Origin: Bin55 sp963664665
Lineage (GTDB): Bacteria > Pseudomonadota > Gammaproteobacteria > Pseudomonadales > Azotimanducaceae
NCBI GenBank assembly: GCA_963664665.2
Contig: CAXXMH010000004.1
Coordinates: forward strand, 1,116,001 to 1,180,000
Reading direction: 5' to 3'
DNA: 64,000 nucleotides
Shown here piece by piece: positions 52,385-60,713 of this stretch (positions are counted from its first letter, which is position 1; every line of letters begins with the position of its first letter). The notes beneath the pieces were generated by a model, which was not told the origin of the DNA, ran no database searches, and worked only from the letters and a program-made list of their open reading frames with translations. A program made the position numbers and the translations under genes.

Positions 52385-53425
52385 ATGCGACTTACTTACA
52401 CGAAAGAAGATCTCCTATTGGAGCACGATTACGCTGAACGCCACGTCATCGAAGGTCAGCGACTTCATGGAGGTTTCGACGAAGAAGGACGTTATCTGTC
52501 GCCGCGTTCAAAAATACGGCCTGAAGCGATTGCGAATTGGACGTCTGCGCTTAGGGAACGAGGTGGTGACCTACTGGATGCCGACTCATCACTCCTAAGT
52601 GGACCGCGCGTGCCAAATTTTGAACAACAGTGCCTTCTGATTGGTAACGGACTCGGTCGCGTATTCTGGAATGGACTGACAGTCACTGGGAAAATCGAAG
52701 GCCGCGGTCGAGCAATTGGGACGACTCCATTTCCTGATCTTCAGCCGCTTGTCGTCGAAAATATTGAAGATATGGCGATCGGTCATTTGAATAAAGGATT
52801 GCTGATCGCACACGGAATCGATGAGGGCGGAATACCAGAAGAAGGTATTGGCGGTCACGATGTGATGTGGTTCATTGCGCGAGATTTGGCGTTCGGAAAG
52901 GACGCTTACCCAGACGCCGAGCCACCTGGTAGGATCGGTCGCGAAGAAGAAGGACGCCGACGCATGTCTGCAATTCCGCTTCCGTATGAAGGATTTCTGA
53001 GTTTCTTGATGAACCTGCTATTGATAGAGTTCAGGGCTGAAATCGGGTTCGCCTCCAGTCAACGGATATTTCGGACCACGGAATTATTCCCTGGTCGAGA
53101 AGACCAATCACTCGCAGCGGCGGAAATCATCGAACGAATTCGCACGGACGAATTGATTCATGTTGAATCATTGCGACTATATCTTGGCGAAATCCGTTCG
53201 TTGACGCTGCGTAGAGAAGACGGTGGTACGATCCCCGGTCACGAAATCGTAGATCCGTTCTGGCGGAATCTAGTTAAGTGGTCGGTTGGAGAGCAACCTA
53301 GACTCGTCGCGGCGCAGACGCACGCATCCATCGCGGACATGATCGAAGAGCATCCACAAGCGGCAGGCGTCAGGAACCGGTTCGACGAACTGCGTGACGC
53401 GGGGTATGAACTAGCTGCTGCCTAG
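52385..53425 (+). CDS. Unknown protein, possible ferritin-like di-iron fold
   Basis: 346 residues, no signal peptide. I recognise no family. A helix with 'RTDELIHVESLRLYLGE' carries an E-x-x-H motif typical of ferritin-like di-iron enzymes, and earlier helices ('IGGHDVMWFIARDLAFG', 'NLLLIEFRAEIGFASSQRIF') supply further His and Glu that could complete a metal site. The N-terminus is acidic and soluble. It converges on the DUF169 gene (1-bp gap) and lies near crotonase and CaiB-like genes, so a role in the same catabolic pathway is possible. Confidence 0.6.
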   Translation: MRLTYTKEDLLLEHDYAERHVIEGQRLHGGFDEEGRYLSPRSKIRPEAIANWTSALRERGGDLLDADSSLLSGPRVPNFEQQCLLIGNGLGRVFWNGLTVTGKIEGRGRAIGTTPFPDLQPLVVENIEDMAIGHLNKGLLIAHGIDEGGIPEEGIGGHDVMWFIARDLAFGKDAYPDAEPPGRIGREEEGRRRMSAIPLPYEGFLSFLMNLLLIEFRAEIGFASSQRIFRTTELFPGREDQSLAAAEIIERIRTDELIHVESLRLYLGEIRSLTLRREDGGTIPGHEIVDPFWRNLVKWSVGEQPRLVAAQTHASIADMIEEHPQAAGVRNRFDELRDAGYELAAA

Positions 53426-53426
53426 C

Positions 53427-54209
53427 TCAGCTGTAACTCACGTTCATACCGTCTCTCACGTCGTTGTTCACACCGTATTGAGGGATCGGATAACGCAATC
53501 CGTTACGTGATAGGTTCCGTAGACCCTCGACGACACTTGGTAGGTAGCTAGGTGGGATAGCCATGAGAAGCTCGTCCTCCATGACACCACCATACCGACG
53601 TTCCGCGAAACATGGAATCGAGAGACTCGGTTCGCCTGTTGCGAGTGCGCGTCCCCAACTATCCGCACAGGCGCTTTCGCCGACGCATCCCCATTCAAGT
53701 TTTCGATAGCCAGTCCATTGCAGGCCATTGATGAAAAGAATCATTTGTGCTGGGGTCGCGTAGATCAGGGCGATATCAGGCGGGTTGAGTCGTCCTGAGG
53801 CGAGCGGACTCACGACCATCGCTTCGTACTTTCCGTACGGTACCACATCCATCGCGGCTTGGTGTTTAGCAGACTCTTCTTGGTTTTCGTACCAGACGCC
53901 GGCCATGTTTTTGCCGTCAAGCCACTCCTCGGAACGAGGCGCAAGCCCGATGACCGTTTGGCACTGGGCGCCCACGAGATCCTGTGCCGTGATACCCACG
54001 GTCCAGCCATTGCGAGATGCTTGGCCGACAATCTGATCCGTCGTGTGAATGTGTTTCGGACGCCGTATTCGCTCGATCTCGTCCAGTTCTGACGCCTTCT
54101 CGAACAGTTTCATTCCGATTGGTGTCGTACGTAGACGTAAATACTGGTTTAGACCAGCGACGAGCTCAGACCAATTGAGATTCTGTGACTCAGAAGCAAT
54201 GACTGCCAT
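53427..54209 (-). CDS. DUF169 family protein
   Basis: 260 residues. The DUF169 pattern is visible: 'LNQYLRLRTTPIGMKLFE', 'DLVGAQCQTVIGLAP', 'KYEAMVVSPLASGRLNPPDI' and 'IPCFAERRYGGVMEDELLMA'. Conserved Cys residues ('WGCVGESACADSW') may bind a metal or cofactor. Function not known. It is 10 bp downstream of the crotonase gene on the same strand, so the two probably form an operon. Confidence 0.85.
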   Translation of the reverse strand: MAVIASESQNLNWSELVAGLNQYLRLRTTPIGMKLFEKASELDEIERIRRPKHIHTTDQIVGQASRNGWTVGITAQDLVGAQCQTVIGLAPRSEEWLDGKNMAGVWYENQEESAKHQAAMDVVPYGKYEAMVVSPLASGRLNPPDIALIYATPAQMILFINGLQWTGYRKLEWGCVGESACADSWGRALATGEPSLSIPCFAERRYGGVMEDELLMAIPPSYLPSVVEGLRNLSRNGLRYPIPQYGVNNDVRDGMNVSYS

Positions 54210-54219
54210 CTCACGTCTC

Positions 54220-55077
54220 CTATTCGGAGCCTACACGGGTGAATTTCGGCGCTCGTCTCTGGACGAACGAATCAACTCCTTCTTTAAAGTCGCCGCGCGC
54301 GAGACTCTCATCCATCCATGTCTCGGATTCGATCATCGCGGGATGCAGCTCTTTGTTGAGATGTTTGTAGACCTGACGCTTCATGTACATTAGGGAGTTA
54401 GGTGCATTTGTTTCGTTGATTTCATTCAAGAAATTAACGGCATCGTTGACACACTCACCATCCTCACAAAGGCGATTCGCGTATCCCAATCGGAAGGCTT
54501 CCTCACCATTGAATTTGCGGGAGGTCCAGAATAGATCGAGTGCATTTGCTGGACCGATCAATCTAGGGAGCATCCAACTTGTGCCGTGCTCGGCGATTAA
54601 TCCTCGTTGTGCGAAGGAGGTCGTGAGTCGTGCATTGCGGTCGATAAATCTCAGGTCGCAAAACGTCGCCCAGCTAAACCCGAGTCCGGCGCACGCGCCG
54701 TTGATAGCTGCTATTAACGGCTTGCTCAGGCCGAGGAAGTATGCAGCCCCGATCTTGAAATTGGGGTCATCGTCGGAATTACCCGGTGAGGCCGCTAGAT
54801 GCCCGTATGTATTGCCTAGACGGCGCCCAGCCTCGCTCATCTTGCCAAGAGCATTCATGTCGACACCTGAACAGAAACCGCGACCAGCTCCGGTCATTAC
54901 ATTTCCGAGGATATCTGGGTCTTTTTCAGATTGGTCGAGCGCGTGCCGAACCTCCGCTTGCGTGAGATCTGTCAGCGCATTCAAGGTCTCAGGCCGATTC
55001 AGCGTGATGACAGCTGTCGCACCGTGGACTTCGTAGAGTATTTCTTCGTATTCGGTTTTCTCGGATGATTCAGCCAT
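54220..55077 (-). CDS. Enoyl-CoA hydratase/isomerase family protein
   Basis: 285 residues from the ATG at 55077 (an in-frame ATG at 55101 adds eight basic residues). Crotonase landmarks: 'AVITLNRPETLNAL', 'GAGRGFCSGVDMNAL' (oxyanion hole), 'INGACAGLGFSWATFCDLRF' and 'RGLIAEHGTSWMLPRLIG'. At the Glu144 position of rat hydratase there is no acid, while the Glu in 'IAEHG' is kept, as in a subgroup often called enoyl-CoA hydratase-related. Reaction uncertain; likely acts on an acyl-CoA made or used by the divergent CaiB-like protein. Confidence 0.88.
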   Translation of the reverse strand: MAESSEKTEYEEILYEVHGATAVITLNRPETLNALTDLTQAEVRHALDQSEKDPDILGNVMTGAGRGFCSGVDMNALGKMSEAGRRLGNTYGHLAASPGNSDDDPNFKIGAAYFLGLSKPLIAAINGACAGLGFSWATFCDLRFIDRNARLTTSFAQRGLIAEHGTSWMLPRLIGPANALDLFWTSRKFNGEEAFRLGYANRLCEDGECVNDAVNFLNEINETNAPNSLMYMKRQVYKHLNKELHPAMIESETWMDESLARGDFKEGVDSFVQRRAPKFTRVGSE

Positions 55078-55209
55078 TCGTTTGTCCCGTACTTTTCTCA
55101 ACTATGCGCATGAATTTTGCATGAGCCGAAGTACGTTCTTATAGCAGCACTAATAGATTTCAGAAATGCGCGCCGTTACTAAAATCGTGGCATCTCAAAT
55201 CTGGAACGT

Positions 55210-57552
55210 GTGCCTATGTCTGCACTGTCATCGTACCGTATCTTCGAACTTGGTATCGGACCCGTGACAGGGATCGCCGGGATGATCATGGCGGACTTTG
55301 GTGCAGAAGTAATCAAAGTTTCACCGATGCAAGGGGATCCCTTCCAAACAATGCCGTCCTATCCAATGTGGATGCGCGGAAAAACTGAGGTTCGGCTCGA
55401 TTTGAAAGACACGGCCGAGGCAAACGCCCTACGAGAAGCGATCGTTAGTTCCGCAGATGCATTTGTAACGACGTTAAAGCCTGATTCACTCAATCGTTTG
55501 GGATTGGACGCCGATGCAATAGGTCGGGATCGTCCCGATCTTGTGTGTGGGTATGTCTCAGGTTTTGGAACGATTGGACGCTACAAGGGATACCCCGGTT
55601 ATGAGGGGGTCGTAGCCGCAAAATCCGGTCGGATGCTCAATTTCGCGGGTGTTGCAGATCGCGAAGGACCGAATTACTCAGCACTGCAAGTTGGCGTTCA
55701 CGCGACCTCGCAAAGTGTCGCCGCCGCTTTAATGGCAGGTCTGGACAGTCGCGATCGTACAGGTCACGGAACCACGTTCAACACTTCGCTCTTGCGCGGC
55801 ATGATGCCATACGAAATGGGGGTCATTAGCGTGGCACAACTCCAAGACAAAGGCATTCTCCCAACTCCAAAGGCTCAGCGCGACCGTACGAAATCAATGC
55901 CTACGCTCAATTACCACCCAGTGCGGACGAAAGACGGTAAATGGCTCCAGCTAGGTAATTTACTTCCGCACCTCTTGGATAACTTCCTTCGATCCGCAGG
56001 CTTCGATATGGTTCAAGAGGAAGAAAGGTATCGCGGTGATCCGATGACGTGGGATCGCGCCGTCCTTGAAGAATTTAGGAACCAGATGCTCGAGCATATG
56101 CAGACGAGAACGTTGTCTGAATGGACCGACCACTTTGTTAAGGACGGAGGCGTTGTATCGCACGCATATCAAGACACGCAGGATGCACTGAGTGATCCTG
56201 ATGTGGTCGCGAATGGTCACTCAGAGAAGGTTAACGGTGGCATCCAGCTGGGTTTGGTCGCCAATCTGACGGAGACCCCTGGAAGGATCGGTGAACCACA
56301 CAGATTTTCGACAATCGACCAATTAGAGTCGGCGGAAACGAAATCACCGAAAAACCCCGGTGGCAATTCGCCGCAGCGTCCACTCGAAGGCGTAACGATT
56401 GTTGAGAGCGCGACCATCATCGCTGCTCCCCTTGGAGCTTCCACGCTCGCAGATATGGGTGCGCGCGTGATTAAGTTAGAACCAATTGCTGGGGATCCGT
56501 TTCGCAGCATGATGAGTTCACTTGGTGCTAGCAAATGCAATACCGGCAAGGAGTCAATCTGCCTTGACCTGAAGAGCCCGGAAGGTCAAGCGATTGCCCA
56601 GGAGCTTGCGAAAAAGGCTGACGTGTGGCTTCACAACTACCGGATGGGTGTTCCGGAAAAGCTCGGAATTGGCTACGAGGAACTCTCGAAGCTCAATCCT
56701 CAGCTCATCTATATCTCGGCGAATGGTTATGGACCTAATGGACCTGGTGCTAAGAGACCTTCCACACATCCTATCCCTGGAGCGGCTTTAGGCGGGGTAG
56801 TGTGGCAAATCGGCGGGTTACCTGACGAGAATGAACCTGCGGATATCGAGTCGTTACGAGAGACCGCGCGGAAACTTCTGCGCGCGAATGAAGTTAATCC
56901 AGATCCGAATACGTCGATGGTGGTTGCAACGACCGCAGTACTGGGTCTACACGCGCGACGCGCAAGCGGCAAAGGTCAGAAAATCTACATCGACATGTTT
57001 GGGGCAAACGCCTACGCAAATTGGGATGACTTTCTCAGCTATGAAGGCAAAGCAGAAAGACCACCCGTGGATAAAGATGGCTATGGCTTAAATGCGCTCT
57101 ATCGTCTATATAAGTGTGCGGAAGGCTGGGTATTCCTCGGCGTAGTGAACGATCGCGAAAAGTCTGCGCTGAGAGACGCATTAGGTATTGACCTAGAGTC
57201 ATCAAATTTAGCGTCGTTACTCGAGGCGACATTCACGCAGAAATCAGCGGAAGCATGGGAAGCAGAACTGACTCCACTCGGAATCGGGTGTGTGGTCGCG
57301 GACGATTCCGCACCTCCCACTTGGTTCCTTAAAGACGAGCACGTCAAGGCTGAGCGATTACTCGTACCTGCGGAGCATCCCGATTGGGGTGACTACTACA
57401 GACTTGGTCCAATGGTGGAGTTTGATCCTACTGTTGACTATGCCGGCGCAGAGGCTGCAGGTGGCAGTACGGTTACATTGCTACAGGAATTGGATTTCAA
57501 TGACTCGGCGATCGAGAAGCTGCTAGCGGAAGGCATCGTGCGTGCCGCGTGA
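55210..57552 (+). CDS. Tandem CaiB/BaiF-type CoA-transferase-like protein
   Basis: 780 residues made of two class III CoA-transferase domains, ~1-370 ('IFELGIGPVTGIAGMIMADF', 'VRLDLKD') and ~390-780 ('GVTIVESATIIAAPLGASTL', 'ICLDLKSPEG', 'GYGPNGPG'). In the family an Asp in the 'G-x-GQ-x-VdvSm-x-D-A' segment forms the acyl-CoA anhydride; here the equivalents are R196 ('FNTSLLRGMM') and G598 ('IYIDMFGANA'), so both halves seem to lack it. DddD of DMSP breakdown also has two such domains, but it keeps an Asp. The start may be the GTG at 55210 or the ATG at 55216. Confidence 0.88.
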   Translation: MPMSALSSYRIFELGIGPVTGIAGMIMADFGAEVIKVSPMQGDPFQTMPSYPMWMRGKTEVRLDLKDTAEANALREAIVSSADAFVTTLKPDSLNRLGLDADAIGRDRPDLVCGYVSGFGTIGRYKGYPGYEGVVAAKSGRMLNFAGVADREGPNYSALQVGVHATSQSVAAALMAGLDSRDRTGHGTTFNTSLLRGMMPYEMGVISVAQLQDKGILPTPKAQRDRTKSMPTLNYHPVRTKDGKWLQLGNLLPHLLDNFLRSAGFDMVQEEERYRGDPMTWDRAVLEEFRNQMLEHMQTRTLSEWTDHFVKDGGVVSHAYQDTQDALSDPDVVANGHSEKVNGGIQLGLVANLTETPGRIGEPHRFSTIDQLESAETKSPKNPGGNSPQRPLEGVTIVESATIIAAPLGASTLADMGARVIKLEPIAGDPFRSMMSSLGASKCNTGKESICLDLKSPEGQAIAQELAKKADVWLHNYRMGVPEKLGIGYEELSKLNPQLIYISANGYGPNGPGAKRPSTHPIPGAALGGVVWQIGGLPDENEPADIESLRETARKLLRANEVNPDPNTSMVVATTAVLGLHARRASGKGQKIYIDMFGANAYANWDDFLSYEGKAERPPVDKDGYGLNALYRLYKCAEGWVFLGVVNDREKSALRDALGIDLESSNLASLLEATFTQKSAEAWEAELTPLGIGCVVADDSAPPTWFLKDEHVKAERLLVPAEHPDWGDYYRLGPMVEFDPTVDYAGAEAAGGSTVTLLQELDFNDSAIEKLLAEGIVRAA

Positions 57553-58132
57553 GTCAGGGTCTCAGGAAGTTTCCTGGGGATTCAGAAGTTTTCTGTTATT
57601 CGTTGCCGCGCTGATTGTCGCCTTTATTGCTTGGCTGGTCTGGGCAATGGTCGAATTCACACCGACAGCTGAGAAAGACATCGCCAAATCGTTGCTCGCG
57701 ACACAGTTATTCCAACGCGGCGATTTTGCGCTCACGAATCAACCTTCTCAGTGCCGTTCTTTCGGCGAAGTCAAAGGCAGCATTTCTGCGGGTCTATACC
57801 AGTCGTTCCGCGTCGCGAACGATGTCAGTAGCGGCAACCTAGAGTTACACCGTTATCAAAAAGAGCACAGGGTTCTCGACGAAACTCACACACCCATGCA
57901 GTGGTTCCGCGAACTGAAGCGTCCGGTCATGGCGATCTCAAATGTCGGTGTGTTTGATACAACTGCGTTGGTTTGCCTTGAGCTTTACGCCGCAAGTAGT
58001 AGAGGAATGTTCGTCACCCTCGAGCATGCAGGTGCGGACTATTGGCGCATGATTCGTAACGAATCCGCGTGGGAAGAAATAGCGGTGAAGCCGGAGGAAA
58101 TTCCTGAATTAGCTACTCCAATCGTCGACTGA
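57542..58132 (+). CDS. Membrane-anchored protein of unknown function
   Basis: 196 residues from a GTG overlapping the CaiB-like gene by 11 bases. One N-terminal TM helix ('SFLLFVAALIVAFIAWLVWA', ~16-35), then a periplasmic or cytoplasmic domain with 'PSQCRSFGEVKGSISAGLY' and 'DTTALVCLELYAASS'. No family recognised. The overlap suggests translational coupling with the CaiB-like protein. It ends next to the stop of the convergent isomerase gene. Confidence 0.7.
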   Translation: MPRESGSQEVSWGFRSFLLFVAALIVAFIAWLVWAMVEFTPTAEKDIAKSLLATQLFQRGDFALTNQPSQCRSFGEVKGSISAGLYQSFRVANDVSSGNLELHRYQKEHRVLDETHTPMQWFRELKRPVMAISNVGVFDTTALVCLELYAASSRGMFVTLEHAGADYWRMIRNESAWEEIAVKPEEIPELATPIVD

Positions 58133-58888
58133 CTATTTGCGTCCTTCTGCGAGAGACTCAGAGGTCAGAAACGCGTAACTCCCGCGTATTGCTTCCAACA
58201 TGTCCGTATCACAGGCATCGAGTTCGACGATCACCCACTCAAGAACATTCGGATCTGCCGCGTTGATGATGTCAGCAATTTGGAGGACCCCGTCGCCGAC
58301 CGCAACGTGAGCCTTTCCTTGTTCGTTTGGACCGTCCTTGATGTGCAATAACGGAGCGCGATCCTTCACGTTAGCGACCTCGTTTGCGGGATCGCAAGCA
58401 CCGAAATTTGCTGCCCAATACGTGTCAACTTCGAATTCGACGTCTGGACAGTTCTTATAGAACGAGTGGTATGGTAATTCCCCATCTACCGGTGTGAATT
58501 CCCAATAGTGGTTATGTAGGAACAAAGTCAGCCCGTGTGGTTTCAGAGCCTCTGTCAGCGAATTAATGGTGTCGATGGTGCGTTTGACACTGTCACCGTC
58601 CTTGACGTCGTCAGCACCAAACCCGGCTGCAACCCTGGTGAGACCTAGAGCTTGAATGGTTTCTACCGCTTCATTAACGTCGGTGCGATTGGCCCAGGGA
58701 TGGTGGCTTGATGAGACACGCATGCCGAGGTCCTCAACTTGCCGCTTGAATGCTTCGGGTGACTTTCCGAAAAGATTGAAAGGTTCTACGCCACTGTAGC
58801 CAATATCCGCGATGTCTTTCAGGACTTTGTCGAAGTCGGCTTGGCTCTGTTCGCGAAGTGCATAGAGTTGCACGGAAATGGGTTTCAT
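58133..58888 (-). CDS. Sugar phosphate isomerase/epimerase (AP endonuclease-2-like TIM barrel)
   Basis: 251 residues. The xylose-isomerase-like TIM barrel is shown by 'ISVQLYALREQSQADFDKVL', 'IGYSGVEPF', 'LTLFLHNHYWEF', 'VEFEVDTYWAANFG', 'LLHIKDGP' and 'VIVELDACDTD', with metal-binding Glu, Asp and His residues. Substrate not known; likely an inositol- or sugar-like compound. Gfo/Idh/MocA enzymes often work with this family, and one is encoded divergently at 59332. Confidence 0.9.
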   Translation of the reverse strand: MKPISVQLYALREQSQADFDKVLKDIADIGYSGVEPFNLFGKSPEAFKRQVEDLGMRVSSSHHPWANRTDVNEAVETIQALGLTRVAAGFGADDVKDGDSVKRTIDTINSLTEALKPHGLTLFLHNHYWEFTPVDGELPYHSFYKNCPDVEFEVDTYWAANFGACDPANEVANVKDRAPLLHIKDGPNEQGKAHVAVGDGVLQIADIINAADPNVLEWVIVELDACDTDMLEAIRGSYAFLTSESLAEGRK

Positions 58889-59331
58889 TGGCGTTTGGTC
58901 TTAATTTGGAAATCTAAGGTGGCACGGATTCTAAAGTGTCGTGTTCCGCCGGACCTCAAATTTCGCACAAGCTATTGAAATCGGCGGTAATTAAATTTCG
59001 GAGATTTACACTTGCTTGTCCTTCGCTGTCGTCTCCGCCTACCTAGTTTGATGCCGAATTGCCTAATGAAGCCCATTAGCGGTCAGCTGTGCGACGATTT
59101 CCTGTGCATCAGATGCGCCTAAGCGTCAAGCGAAACGCGATCGACGATCGTTAAGGGCGAGTGGTATGGCTGTTTGAAGGCTAGTTCAATTGAACGGGCG
59201 TCTTCGCTCGTAATTGAGTCGCGAAACACACCAATGCGGCCCAAAATAAAATCGAGATCGTCGTGAAATAGCGCCGAGTCCTTGATGGAAAACAACGGTG
59301 CGACATCTCAGTCCAGAGTGTAGGGAACGTA
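58889..59331. other. Intergenic region between divergent sugar-metabolism genes
   Basis: 443 bp with no credible gene or RNA. It presumably holds promoters for the isomerase (minus) and oxidoreductase (plus). Confidence 0.35.
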
Positions 59332-60492
59332 ATGCCAAAGTTACGAATGGGTTTGATTGGTGGTGGTGAAGGCTCGTTCATCGGTTCGGTGCACCGAATT
59401 GCGGCGGAACTCGACGGTCAGATTGAGCTTGTCGGTGGTGCGTTTGCAAGTGATCCCGAGAGGTCGAAGCGCTCCGGTGAATCCTTATACGGTTTAACTG
59501 CCGATCGTTGTTACGGAACGTTTGATGAGTTGATTGCGACGGAGGCGTTGCTCGATGCGGATACGCGGATGCACTTTGTCGTCATCGCGACTCCCAATTA
59601 CGTTCATTACGCTCATGCCAAAGCCGCGTTGGAATCGGGTTTCCATGTCATGTCCGATAAACCCATGACGTTCAACTTGGACGAAGCGCTTGACTTGCGA
59701 GAAACCGTGCACCGGACAAAAAAGGTGTTCGGACTGACGCACAACTACACTGGATATCCGATGATAAAGGAGGCTCGACATCTGGTACGTGGTGGAGCCT
59801 TTGGGAGCGTGCGACGAGTAAACATTGAGTACATTCAAGGTTGGTTGTCGACGCCCGAGGAAGCCGGTGACAACAAGCAAGCGGCATGGCGAACTGATCC
59901 TTCTCGCGCCGGCGCTGCTGGATGTATGGGAGATATAGGTACGCATGGTGAGAATCTCGCTGAATATGTGACAGGGCTTAGGATCGAAGCTCTTTGCGCT
60001 GACTTGACGACGTTTGTTCCTGGGAGGCAACTGGAGGACGACGGGAATGTACTGCTACGTTTTAGAGGCGGCGCAAAAGGGGTTTTGTCCGCGAGTCAGA
60101 TCGCGGTTGGCGTTGAGAACGGCTTGACGTTACGAGTGTATGGCGAAACCGGTGGCTTGGAGTGGTCGCAGATGGAACCTAATTCACTCGTTGTACGATG
60201 GCCAGACCGACCCTACGAAGTGCGACGAACCGGTGCTGCGGGTGTGTCTCAGGTATCTGCGGACGCGAGCCGTATTCCTGCTGGGCATCCGGAAGGTTTC
60301 TTAGAAGCTTTTGGGTTGCTGTACAAGAACTTTGCGTCAGCCGTTCGCGATGCGGAAGCAGAGAAGGAAGTACTAGTCGAAGACTATGACTTTCCGAGCG
60401 TAGACGATGGTGTAAGAGGCATGCAGTTCATCGAGACAGTAGTTGAAAGCTCGAAACAAGGGGCAACGTGGCTCGATTTTCCGGAAGCATGA
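59332..60492 (+). CDS. Gfo/Idh/MocA family oxidoreductase
   Basis: 386 residues. N-terminal Rossmann fold ('MGLIGGGEGSFIGSVHRIAA'), 'VVIATPNYVHYAHAKAAL', the 'SDKPMTFN' motif (in place of EKP), and in the C-terminal domain 'GAAGCMGDIGTHGENLAEYV' with the catalytic His-type residues. It oxidises or reduces a sugar or cyclitol with NAD(P). It differs from the fused enzyme at the left edge, which has 'CEKPMG'. Divergent from the isomerase at 58133, with which it may share a pathway. Confidence 0.93.
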   Translation: MPKLRMGLIGGGEGSFIGSVHRIAAELDGQIELVGGAFASDPERSKRSGESLYGLTADRCYGTFDELIATEALLDADTRMHFVVIATPNYVHYAHAKAALESGFHVMSDKPMTFNLDEALDLRETVHRTKKVFGLTHNYTGYPMIKEARHLVRGGAFGSVRRVNIEYIQGWLSTPEEAGDNKQAAWRTDPSRAGAAGCMGDIGTHGENLAEYVTGLRIEALCADLTTFVPGRQLEDDGNVLLRFRGGAKGVLSASQIAVGVENGLTLRVYGETGGLEWSQMEPNSLVVRWPDRPYEVRRTGAAGVSQVSADASRIPAGHPEGFLEAFGLLYKNFASAVRDAEAEKEVLVEDYDFPSVDDGVRGMQFIETVVESSKQGATWLDFPEA

Positions 60493-60498
60493 TCTATA

Positions 60499-60520
60499 CA
60501 CAGTCAGACGCGAGACTGTG
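60499..60520 (+). terminator. Possible transcription stop hairpin
   Basis: Perfect 7-bp stem CACAGTC / GACTGTG with an 8-base loop, 7 bases after the oxidoreductase stop. No T-run follows, so intrinsic termination is doubtful. Confidence 0.3.
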
Positions 60521-60713
60521 GTTGTATCTAGCCAACATCTAGAAAGTCTGTGTGTCGGAAAGTGGGTACTTGATGTGTCCACGGATATTCCGTGTCATCG
60601 TCAAGAGATACGCTTATATTTGGACCGAGGCGCTGAAACATGGAATGTTTCGTTTAATTTGTCGGTCGTCGCTCGCTAGCGTTCCGCGGCTTGCCGAACC
60701 AGGATTTCTTCGT

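Noticed and set aside
55210..57552. DMSP lyase DddD
   Set aside because: Same two-domain plan, but the Asp expected at the active site is not found in either half, and no DMSP-pathway partner is seen.
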